NCBI GenBank assembly: GCA_023429825.1 | Contig: JAEZDC010000039.1 | Span: 1-16,055, forward strand | Length of the DNA: 16,055 bases | Source of the DNA: Bacteroidota bacterium | GTDB taxonomy: Bacteria; Bacteroidota; Bacteroidia; Chitinophagales; Chitinophagaceae | Reading direction: 5' to 3' | Part shown: in pieces, positions 7,010 through 14,379 of the stretch | How positions within the stretch are numbered: position 1 is the stretch's first letter | Layout: the number at the start of each line of letters is the position of its first letter | Notes under the pieces: model-generated | Told to the model about the DNA's origin: nothing | What the model saw: the letters and a program-made list of their open reading frames with translations, nothing else | Databases searched by the model: none | Made by a program: the position numbers and the translations under genes

Positions 7010-8128
7010 ATGAGTTTATTAGCACATTTATCATGCTTATTAAATTCAGGCTTCAAAGATGCCTTTCAACGGTTGGTTACTCCTGAGAATCTGTACCTCC
7101 TTTCTTTCTTGCTCATATGCACATTGATTTCTTTGGTTGTAATCACTTATCTCTATCTCTATCTTAGGCGAAAAGCTTTTTTTGCTCGTACACGCATCAA
7201 AAAAAATTTAGAATTATGGATAAGCAATGTAATTCTCAATGAAGATGAAGGAGGCGAGTTTAAAGTTCCATCCAAATTCCAAAAAATATTCAAATCGCCT
7301 GAAGCACGCCAATATGCGATAGATAATCTTATTCTCAATAAAAGATCTTTCTCCGGTTTCGTTGCTGAGAATATTGTGCAGCTTTATGAACGCCTCGATC
7401 TAAAACAGGATTCAATTAAAAAATTAAAAAGCAGGTTTTGGTATGATAGAGCCAAGGGCATCCAGGAATTATACCTGATGGATCAATCTAACCAGTTCAT
7501 TAAAGTGTATCGGCTCACCAACAGCAAGAATGAATTTGTACGAATGGAGGCTCAAACTGCCATTATTCATTGGAGTGGTTTTAATGGATTGAGATTTTTA
7601 GATGTTGTTACCAACCCTATTTCAGAATGGCAGCAGATCAAACTTTTAGAACAACTCAGGAATTTTCAGCCGCAGGTTATGCCCAAGCTTTCTAAATGGC
7701 TAAAGAGCAACAATTATACGGTAGTCATCTTTGCAATCAAACTTTCAGCCATCTATCAGCAACTCCAGGTAGTAAATGAGGTGGCAGCGTGTTTAGAACA
7801 TCCTCGCGAAGAGGTTAGAATAGAAGCTGTGAAAGCATTGATAAGAATTGGTGACGCGGAAAGTGCTGACCAGATGATCAGGCAATACCCTAGAGAGCGA
7901 TTCACTAATAAGTTCAACATCTTAAACAGCTTGTTTTACTTATCGGAAGATCAACACGTAACCTTTCTTTACCAGGAACTGGACAATCAAAACGATTTCT
8001 TAAAACTAAGCGCAGCAAAAGCATTGGCTAGGGTTGCTGGTACTGAACTGCTGGAGCAGAAAGCTAAAATTCAACCTCAACCTTTTGAACAGATCTATAA
8101 ACACGTAAAGCAGGAGTTGGCTTTATGA
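7010..8128 (+). CDS. Membrane-anchored HEAT repeat protein
   Basis: A 372-residue protein with one N-terminal transmembrane helix (about residues 29-52, 'LLSFLLICTLISLVVITYLYLYL') followed by basic residues (RRK), placing the C-terminal part in the cytoplasm. That part is helical, with HEAT-like repeats from about residue 150. The clearest is 'LEHPREEVRIEAVKALIRIGDAESADQMI', and similar units are 'NEFVRMEAQTAIIHWSG' and 'QNDFLKLSAAKALARVAG'. No enzymatic motif is visible. It starts four bases after the receiver gene, and its stop overlaps the glycosyltransferase start (ATGA at 8125-8128), so it should be made in fixed proportion with the synthase. I infer a scaffold or regulatory subunit between the receivers and the synthase. 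Confidence 0.85.
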   Translation: MSLLAHLSCLLNSGFKDAFQRLVTPENLYLLSFLLICTLISLVVITYLYLYLRRKAFFARTRIKKNLELWISNVILNEDEGGEFKVPSKFQKIFKSPEARQYAIDNLILNKRSFSGFVAENIVQLYERLDLKQDSIKKLKSRFWYDRAKGIQELYLMDQSNQFIKVYRLTNSKNEFVRMEAQTAIIHWSGFNGLRFLDVVTNPISEWQQIKLLEQLRNFQPQVMPKLSKWLKSNNYTVVIFAIKLSAIYQQLQVVNEVAACLEHPREEVRIEAVKALIRIGDAESADQMIRQYPRERFTNKFNILNSLFYLSEDQHVTFLYQELDNQNDFLKLSAAKALARVAGTELLEQKAKIQPQPFEQIYKHVKQELAL

Positions 8129-11100
8129 CGTGGTACGAGATAGTATATGATATTCTCACCTACCTGATTTTCACATATTCAGGTGTGTTACTACTATTCT
8201 ATGTCTTTATTGGTTTGTTCTCTATCGGTGAAACCAAAAAATACCTGAATAAGAACAGTTTTACAGATTATACAACACTTGCATCCTCTCAATATCTCCC
8301 TTCATTGAGCATTCTTGCGCCAGCGTATAACGAAGGGGCAAATATTATTGTAAACGTTAGATCATTGCTATCCATATACTACAGCAATCTTGAAGTGGTG
8401 ATCATCAATGACGGAAGTAAGGACGACTCTCTTGAAAAACTAATTAAGGCATACGATCTTGAGAAAGTAGATTTCTTCGTAAGATACCAGATACCAACTA
8501 AAGAAGTAAAAGGTGTTTACAAAAGCAGGAATCCCGTCTATAAAAAACTGGTAGTAGTCGATAAGGTGAATGGAGGTAAGGCCGATGCATTGAATGTTGG
8601 CGTTAACATAGCTTCGAATGATTATATCGTTTGTATCGATGTGGATTGTGTATTAGAGCAGGATGCACTATTGAAACTTGTTAAACCTTTTATCGAAGAA
8701 ACAGAAACGAAAGTAATCGCTACGGGAGGCGTGGTAAGAATTGCCAACTCTTGTGTGATCGAACATGGTAAGCTCTTGAAGGTTGTTTTGCCGAAAGATT
8801 ATCTGCCGAGAATGCAAACGCTAGAATACATCCGTGCATTTTTATTGGGTAGAATGGCGTGGAGCAGATTGAATGGGTTATTGCTTATATCCGGCGCCTT
8901 TGGTGCTTTCGATAAAGAGATCGTGATAAAATGTGGTGGATATGATCATACGACCGTTGGTGAAGACATGGAACTGGTGGTGCGGATGAGAAGATATATG
9001 GAAGAGAGTGGGCAAAAAAATTACAGGGTGGCGTTTATTCCTGATCCGCTTTGCTGGACTGAAGCTCCCGTCAATTATAAAATTCTCGGCCGGCAAAGAA
9101 ACAGGTGGACAAGAGGAACGATCGAAACATTGAAGATGCACAAGAAGATGTTCTTCAACCCTAAATATGGTAAGCTTGGTATGATCAGTTATCCATATTG
9201 GTTCTTCTTTGAAATGTGTGCTCCGCTTATTGAATTCTTTGGTTTTATCGCTTTGCTGATAATGGCTTTTGCGGGTGTGATCGATTGGTCTGCATTCATG
9301 GCTTTCCTGATCTTCATTATTTGTTTTGGGTACGTGTATTCCGCATTTGCAATTTTCATGGAAGTGATCACGTATAACCAGTATAAAAAACGAACGGATG
9401 TTTTAAAACTTTTGCTCACCGCTATCACTGAGCCATTCGTTTTTCATCCGTTTGTGGTGTGGAGTGGAATAACGGGATATGTAAGTAAGATCAAAAAGCA
9501 AAGTAGCTGGGGCGAAATGACAAGGACCGGCTTAGGATCGCCAGATGCAAAAGTAACGCCCGCCATACAACCTGCGCCTGTACAAGTGGCAGAACCAATT
9601 GTGGAGGAAGAAAAAAAGAAATCAAAAACGGGGTTACGCATAAGGCTTACTTCTGCTACAAAAGAGTTTGCATCTTACTTATTCGTGTTCATTATTCTCT
9701 TTCTTTTGATCAGGGTGTTTGAGTTCACTGCTAATCTTTCTCAACATCAGCAATCGAAAGATATAAGTTGGGTAATTACTGCCGGAGTGATCAAAGACCT
9801 TCTGTTTGTATTGTCTTCTGCCATTTGGTTTTACACGGTCTTCGTGTTGCTTTACCTGGTATATAAACCCATTGCGCGGGGCTTTACAATTTTTTCAGCC
9901 ATTGCAATATTAATATTACAAGCTTCCCTCGTTCAGTATTTTCTTACAACACTTTCCTTATTAGGCGCTGATGTATGGGCGTATTCATGGAGCGATATAA
10001 AGCAAACTATCGGCGCTTCAGGCTCTCTGAATGAATTAACCATAATTGTTTATTTATCGGCTATTGTTATCGTAGCACTTCTTTTTTTAAAGCTTCCTGC
10101 CAAAATCAAATTCAACAAAAAAGCTGCAGTGGGGTTGATATTAACTACTGCGATCTGCGCTGCACTTAATCTTGCATCAGTTGCTAATTCTTACAACTCT
10201 GGCTCAGAGTTTAATAATAATCTCAGCACTACCAAGACGCATCACTTTATTAAACAAACAATTGCCTATTTAGCAGGAGAAGACGGCATTGACATTTACT
10301 CTGAAATGTATGCAGGTTCTTTCTTTGAAGAGGATAGAACTATAACTTACATTGATGAACAGCAATATCCTTTCCTACATGCAGCAGACACTACTGATGT
10401 ACTGGGACCTTTCTTTAATAAAACACCTACGCCTCCTAATATTATTTTTATAGTTGTAGAGGGGCTGGGCAGAGCTTTCAGTAATAATAATGCTTACCTG
10501 GGAAGTTGGACACCTTTCCTCGATTCAATATCAAATCACAGCCTTTATTGGGAGAATTTCATCAGTGCAAGCGGAAGAACATTTGGCTTGTTACCTTCAT
10601 TAACAGCTTCCTTACCTTATGGAAAAAGTGGTTTTGCTGAAATGCAGAAAATGCCGCAGCATATTTCGCTAATGAGTATTCTGCAAAAGAATGGCTACAG
10701 TTCTTCTTTTTATTACGGCGGAGATAGCCGGTTTGATAACATGAATAAATACCTTTTAGAAAATGGAGTGAAAGTGAATGATCAATTCAACTTTCCATCA
10801 GGGTATTTCAAAATGCCCGTTTCCTCTCAAGGATTTAGCTGGGGTTATGGCGATAAAGAACTCGCAAGAAGATATATCAGTGATAATAAGTCTCAACCTT
10901 TTATTGATATTATACTAACTGTTTCTACGCATAGCCCATTCTTGATAAATGAGCAAGCCAGCTATTTAAACAAATACGAGGAGCATTTAAAATTGCTTGG
11001 CCTTAATGCAAAAAAAGAAATGTACGATCCATATAAATTGCAATATGCAAGTATTTTATATGCAGATGATGCCGTAAGAAACCTCGTAAACCAGTATAAA

Positions 11101-11613
11101 AAGAAGCCAGGGTTTTCCAACACGGTTTTTATTATTACTGGTGATCACAGAATGCCGGAGATCCCGATAAAAGATAAGCTGGACAGGTATCATGTTCCAT
11201 TTATCATATACTCACCATTACTTAAAAGAACTGCAATATTCTCCTCTATATCCACTCACCTGGATGTGATACCAACTTTGTTGAATTGGCTAAGAAAAGA
11301 TTATAACCTTCAAACGCCTTCTACAGTTAGCTGGCTTGGAACAGGAATTGACACAGCAAGAAATTTCAGAAATATTCATAATGCGCCATTAATGCAAACA
11401 AAACTTGAAATGGTTGACCAGGTAATGGGAGAGTATTTGCTGAACAATAATATTCTTTACAGAATTACTTCAAAAATGGATGTCGTTGAAGTTAGTGATG
11501 AAGAAATAAGAAAAAAGGCCGAAGCGCTATTTACAAGGTTTAAGATAAAAAATCAAAAACTCACAGAAGGTGCAAAGCTTATTCCTGATAGCATTTATAT
11601 CAGGTTTAAATAG
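8125..11613 (+). CDS. Fusion of GT2 processive glycosyltransferase and LTA-synthase-like transferase
   Basis: A 1162-residue inner-membrane protein with two complete enzyme halves. The first half has one helix (about 10-33) and a cytoplasmic GT2 domain of BcsA/PgaC type. Its motifs are NDGS (D96), DVD (D172/D174), GED (E280/D281) and QRNRW (Q324-W328), and further membrane helices follow to about 450. A charged Pro/Ala-rich linker covers about 465-505. The second half has five predicted helices (about 510-690), then an extracytoplasmic alkaline-phosphatase-superfamily domain resembling LtaS/sulfatases. Its sites are 'IFIVVEGLG' (E779), 'SGRTFGLLPSLTASLP' (T819, probable nucleophile), 'YYGGDSRFD', THSPF (H936) and GDHRMPE (D1007/H1008). 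No PilZ domain is present. I infer that it polymerises a glycan and adds a phospho-substituent, as BcsA and BcsG do separately in enterobacteria. Donor and sugar are unknown. Confidence 0.9.
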   Translation: MTWYEIVYDILTYLIFTYSGVLLLFYVFIGLFSIGETKKYLNKNSFTDYTTLASSQYLPSLSILAPAYNEGANIIVNVRSLLSIYYSNLEVVIINDGSKDDSLEKLIKAYDLEKVDFFVRYQIPTKEVKGVYKSRNPVYKKLVVVDKVNGGKADALNVGVNIASNDYIVCIDVDCVLEQDALLKLVKPFIEETETKVIATGGVVRIANSCVIEHGKLLKVVLPKDYLPRMQTLEYIRAFLLGRMAWSRLNGLLLISGAFGAFDKEIVIKCGGYDHTTVGEDMELVVRMRRYMEESGQKNYRVAFIPDPLCWTEAPVNYKILGRQRNRWTRGTIETLKMHKKMFFNPKYGKLGMISYPYWFFFEMCAPLIEFFGFIALLIMAFAGVIDWSAFMAFLIFIICFGYVYSAFAIFMEVITYNQYKKRTDVLKLLLTAITEPFVFHPFVVWSGITGYVSKIKKQSSWGEMTRTGLGSPDAKVTPAIQPAPVQVAEPIVEEEKKKSKTGLRIRLTSATKEFASYLFVFIILFLLIRVFEFTANLSQHQQSKDISWVITAGVIKDLLFVLSSAIWFYTVFVLLYLVYKPIARGFTIFSAIAILILQASLVQYFLTTLSLLGADVWAYSWSDIKQTIGASGSLNELTIIVYLSAIVIVALLFLKLPAKIKFNKKAAVGLILTTAICAALNLASVANSYNSGSEFNNNLSTTKTHHFIKQTIAYLAGEDGIDIYSEMYAGSFFEEDRTITYIDEQQYPFLHAADTTDVLGPFFNKTPTPPNIIFIVVEGLGRAFSNNNAYLGSWTPFLDSISNHSLYWENFISASGRTFGLLPSLTASLPYGKSGFAEMQKMPQHISLMSILQKNGYSSSFYYGGDSRFDNMNKYLLENGVKVNDQFNFPSGYFKMPVSSQGFSWGYGDKELARRYISDNKSQPFIDIILTVSTHSPFLINEQASYLNKYEEHLKLLGLNAKKEMYDPYKLQYASILYADDAVRNLVNQYKKKPGFSNTVFIITGDHRMPEIPIKDKLDRYHVPFIIYSPLLKRTAIFSSISTHLDVIPTLLNWLRKDYNLQTPSTVSWLGTGIDTARNFRNIHNAPLMQTKLEMVDQVMGEYLLNNNILYRITSKMDVVEVSDEEIRKKAEALFTRFKIKNQKLTEGAKLIPDSIYIRFK

Positions 11614-12777
11614 CTATCGTTTTATAGCGTCGTAATAGTCTTTGAAGATCTTAGTTAATAGAGGCCTATAAACATTCCAGAAAAAAATCCTTCTATCCCC
11701 TTCATCAAAACTGTTATAGAAAAATCGTTTAAAGATTCCAATCCCGTTGAAGTAAGCCGTTATCGTTGGAACCGGGTTATCACAAAAATCGGCACAGAAG
11801 TAAAAAAAGCGATAATCATTTTTGTTATGTGCGATGATTGCAGGGAATGTAGATGGTATTCCTTCAGCTTTTAACTCATCCTGTCCACCTTTATTTACAC
11901 GAAGATTAAAACTCGCCAAAACATCATTTGTTGATCCCGGCTGCATAATATCAAACCAAAAAGAATAGCTGATCTCTTTCGGTAAATCATAATGCTTTTG
12001 CGCAAACGACGTAAAGGTAATAACAGGCAAATCTGCAGTAAGATGAGTTTTTGTTTCAAGGATCACAACCCTGTCGTCATTCCGAACAAAAGCAATACCG
12101 CTGCTTTTAAACGGCCACTTTCCATTATTTTGATTCATATAATTATTCACCAACCACTTTGGGAGCTCTGCATTTGCTGCGGTATCAAATGAATCAAAAT
12201 ATCTTCCTATCCATCCCGTCCACCTAACATCAAATTCGTTTTCAAAAGCACTACGTATAGTGTCTTCTGTAGGTGAGCCCAGGCAGTTGAATTCTGTTAA
12301 TATCAGTTTCTTCTTACCCTTCATTCTTCTCAAAAAATCCATATCCTGCGGGCTCATTCCTCCATAAACTATAGCAGATCTTTCTGTTTGATTTTGCTTA
12401 TCGTACCACTCATTATTATAAATGCCGTAAGCATCGGTTATATAAGCAACATCGCAGTCATTACTGAGCTCTTCAAGTTTACCTGAATTAAATCGCTCTA
12501 GACCTTTGATCGCATATTTCTCATCACGTTTAGGAAAGAACCCGAAATAATCACTACTGGTTTTATATAATTCAGTTTTGGTCTTTGTGTACCTTTCATG
12601 GTTCAGCACCCACATTAATGAAATATGCTCTTGTCCTTCTTTTGTAAGAACTGTTTTGTCCACGATCCCCACCACTAATTTTTTCTTTGGTATTAAGAGC
12701 CAGGCAATGAACATCCATAATGGCAGGAGTAATACGAGGCCTAATAAAATAAGAGGTCTTCTTTTTCTAAACCACAT
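11614..12777 (-). CDS. Unrecognised membrane-anchored periplasmic protein of the polysaccharide locus
   Basis: I do not recognise this 387-residue family. It has a positively charged N-terminus and one helix (about residues 8-30), then a long soluble part that by the positive-inside rule lies in the periplasm. The soluble part looks enzymatic: many conserved-looking aromatic and acidic clusters such as 'CDVAYITDAYGIYNNEWYD', 'LILTEFNCLGSPTEDTIR', 'WTGWIGRYFDSFD', 'SGIAFVRNDDRVVILE' and 'YFCADFCDNP'. The order of strands and helices suggests an alpha/beta (Rossmann- or amidotransferase-like) fold, but I see no definite catalytic signature. It begins two bases after the stop of the YaiO-type barrel gene, so the two are co-expressed. 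Its own stop directly abuts the stop of the synthase gene. A role in processing or exporting the polysaccharide is inferred from context only. Confidence 0.85.
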   Translation of the reverse strand: MWFRKRRPLILLGLVLLLPLWMFIAWLLIPKKKLVVGIVDKTVLTKEGQEHISLMWVLNHERYTKTKTELYKTSSDYFGFFPKRDEKYAIKGLERFNSGKLEELSNDCDVAYITDAYGIYNNEWYDKQNQTERSAIVYGGMSPQDMDFLRRMKGKKKLILTEFNCLGSPTEDTIRSAFENEFDVRWTGWIGRYFDSFDTAANAELPKWLVNNYMNQNNGKWPFKSSGIAFVRNDDRVVILETKTHLTADLPVITFTSFAQKHYDLPKEISYSFWFDIMQPGSTNDVLASFNLRVNKGGQDELKAEGIPSTFPAIIAHNKNDYRFFYFCADFCDNPVPTITAYFNGIGIFKRFFYNSFDEGDRRIFFWNVYRPLLTKIFKDYYDAIKR

Positions 12778-12779
12778 AA

Positions 12780-14021
12780 TTAAAATCTGCGTTGATAAGA
12801 AATGCCGATATCAAACTGGTTTCCTTTTGTATTAGGAAGATATTCCTGGTGAACCCATCCTGCACTTAAACCAAACACATTTAAGAGATTGAATGTTTTC
12901 TTGTAAGAGACAGATGATCGAACAGACTTTAGTTTGTAATTGCTGTTGAGAAGGATCGCTTGTGACCTTTCATCTGGAGAAATACCATAACCGATATTAG
13001 CTGCAATAAAATCATCAGCTCCGCCGAAATAATATCTTGCTGATGCATTGTACGATTGGGATACATTGCTATTACCCGGAGTTAAATAAGTTCTTGCTCC
13101 AAACAGCCAGCTTTTATAATATTTACCCAGGTATAAAGTATAAATGAAAGTTGCGTCGGAGAAATACAAATAACGCAGCCCGGCCTCTGCTTCAAAAGAT
13201 TTAGGAAGATTTGCATATAATGAAAACCCCGCACGATAATTTGGAAACACGCCTACATCATCAGAGTATCCAAAACTTATGTAGCTGTAAAAAGTTTTAT
13301 TGATATGCGGATATGCATCGATCTCATACTGAAGCCCGCTTCTCTTAAAACGATTTGCATAATTTACCCTGGCAGTAAAAGAACCTAATTTAGTTTGTCT
13401 TCCGTAATCGAAACTTACTATATGCCATGGATCAGCAAATTGTTTATCGAAAGTGGTGTAATTATAATTTATACCAATACTGTTTGCAGCCAAAGCATCT
13501 TTAATTCTCGCCGCCATTACTCTTGCCTCCGCATTGTTCTTATTTATTTTAAGTAACTGGTCAGTAATAAGTGCAGCTTCTTTAAACCGCCTCATTGATA
13601 TCAATACCTTAGCCTTCTTCAACAACAGGTTTTCTGAATTAGGATGATGCTTAAGGCCCCCGTCCACTATTTTCAAAGCGGCCTCATAGTGGTCGTTCCA
13701 ATATTCCAAGTCAGTATATGCCCCGATGGCATCTTCGTTTTCAGGTGCATGACTCAATGCATATTCGAATGTTACCTTGGCGCTATCGTATTGATTGCTC
13801 CATGTGTATAGTCTACCTAAAAAAACCCTAATGTCGGTGTAAGCAGGACTGATAGCCAATGCCCTTTTGCTATAATCGATGGCTTTGGGATAATTCTTTT
13901 CTTCAAACGCGGCTTTTCTTGCCATTTGAAAAAGACCATCTGAAGATGTGGAATCCTGTGCGACTAATAAGAACGGAAGAAGAAATATTGATAATAAGAC
14001 TAAAGATTTTCTTAGAAGCAT
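12780..14021 (-). CDS. TPR plus YaiO-type outer-membrane beta-barrel protein
   Basis: Probable outer-membrane export component. I chose the ATG at 14021 because it begins directly with a signal peptide (basic 'MLLRK', hydrophobic core, 'LLVAQ' cleavage near residue 21). An in-frame TTG at 14057 would place twelve extra residues before it. Residues about 28-175 form tetratricopeptide repeats, for example 'NYPKAIDYSKRALAISPAY', 'QYDSAKVTFEYALSHAPEN' and 'RFKEAALITDQLLKINKNN'. Residues about 185-413 are amphipathic strands of a barrel ending in a C-terminal Phe ('YQRRF'), as expected of outer-membrane barrels. This periplasmic TPR plus barrel layout parallels PgaA and BcsC, though the barrel is of YaiO type. 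The gene heads a two-gene operon convergent with the synthase. Confidence 0.87.
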   Translation of the reverse strand: MLLRKSLVLLSIFLLPFLLVAQDSTSSDGLFQMARKAAFEEKNYPKAIDYSKRALAISPAYTDIRVFLGRLYTWSNQYDSAKVTFEYALSHAPENEDAIGAYTDLEYWNDHYEAALKIVDGGLKHHPNSENLLLKKAKVLISMRRFKEAALITDQLLKINKNNAEARVMAARIKDALAANSIGINYNYTTFDKQFADPWHIVSFDYGRQTKLGSFTARVNYANRFKRSGLQYEIDAYPHINKTFYSYISFGYSDDVGVFPNYRAGFSLYANLPKSFEAEAGLRYLYFSDATFIYTLYLGKYYKSWLFGARTYLTPGNSNVSQSYNASARYYFGGADDFIAANIGYGISPDERSQAILLNSNYKLKSVRSSVSYKKTFNLLNVFGLSAGWVHQEYLPNTKGNQFDIGISYQRRF

Positions 14022-14100
14022 AATGATATAAATAGCATTAATAAAGATAATGTTCAAAGCCTTTAAACGTTTTTTAGCCTAAAGAAGTTCTGAACTAGGG

Positions 14101-14129
14101 TTGAATTCCTGTAAAAGCATTTATATTTG
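14101..14129 (+). promoter_or_regulatory. Bacteroidetes-type promoter for the CAU tRNA
   Basis: TTG (14101-14103), an 18-nt spacer and TATATTTG (14122-14129) match the -33/-7 consensus TTG and TAnnTTTG. Transcription would start near 14136, about 23 bases before the mature tRNA. Confidence 0.75.
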
Positions 14130-14136
14130 CAGCCCT

Positions 14137-14160
14137 CTTATTCCATGAAAGTGGAATAGG
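14137..14160 (+). other. Leader hairpin reaching into the 5' end of the tRNA
   Basis: Arms CTTATTCCA (14137-14145) and TGGAATAGG (14152-14160) can form nine base pairs (one G-T) around a 6-nt loop in the precursor transcript. The last two bases are G1 and G2 of the mature tRNA, so this fold competes with the acceptor stem. Confidence 0.4.
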
Positions 14161-14232
14161 GCCTATAGCTCAGCTGGTTAGAGCACCTGACTCATAATCA
14201 GGGGGTCCCTGGTTCAAGCCCAGGTGGGCCCA
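14159..14232 (+). tRNA. tRNA with CAT anticodon (probably Ile2, possibly elongator Met)
   Basis: A complete 74-nt cloverleaf: acceptor GGGCCTA/TGGGCCC, D stem GCTC/GAGC, anticodon stem CCTGA/TCAGG around loop CTCATAA, T stem CCTGG/CCAGG around TTCAAGC, discriminator A, no encoded CCA. CAT anticodons occur in initiator Met, elongator Met and Ile2 (lysidine-modified). The G1-C72 pair rules against a typical initiator. The pairs C4-G69 and C5-G68 match those reported as recognition elements for E. coli TilS, favouring Ile2. Its 3' end is followed by a terminator and then an integrase gene, making it a probable integration site. Confidence 0.93.
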
Positions 14233-14234
14233 CG

Positions 14235-14271
14235 AAAGCCTTGTAAGTCTATTATTTACGAGGCTTTTTTT
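14235..14271 (+). terminator. Terminator of the CAU tRNA
   Basis: A 12-bp stem (AAAGCCTTGTAA at 14235-14246 with TTACGAGGCTTT at 14256-14267, one G-T pair) is followed by a T run to 14271. It begins two bases after the tRNA discriminator base. Confidence 0.88.
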
Positions 14272-14303
14272 GTGCCCAAAAACCTCCATTCCACCTTAAA
14301 AAA

Positions 14304-14341
14304 GGTACCAATTCGGTACCCATCAATTCTAAAAAGGTACC
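14304..14341. repeat. Three GGTACC repeats upstream of the integrase
   Basis: GGTACC occurs at 14304-14309, 14315-14320 and 14336-14341, with start-to-start spacings of 11 and 21 bases, about one and two helical turns. The second and third are GGTACCCA, and the first and third follow an A run. A one-mismatch relative, GTGCCCA, lies at 14272-14278. Position between the presumed attachment site and the integrase start suggests arm-type binding sites for the recombinase or operator sites for its gene. Confidence 0.5.
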
Positions 14342-14379
14342 CACTTTTCTTCACATTACTCACTTACAAATAACTACAA

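Noticed and set aside
6741..7034. 97-codon open frame on the minus strand over receiver B
   Set aside because: The plus-strand receiver has all catalytic residues and a paralogue alongside; the antisense translation has no recognisable motif.
14022..14057. Earlier in-frame TTG start for the YaiO-type barrel gene
   Set aside because: It would place twelve residues before an otherwise complete signal peptide that begins at the ATG at 14021.
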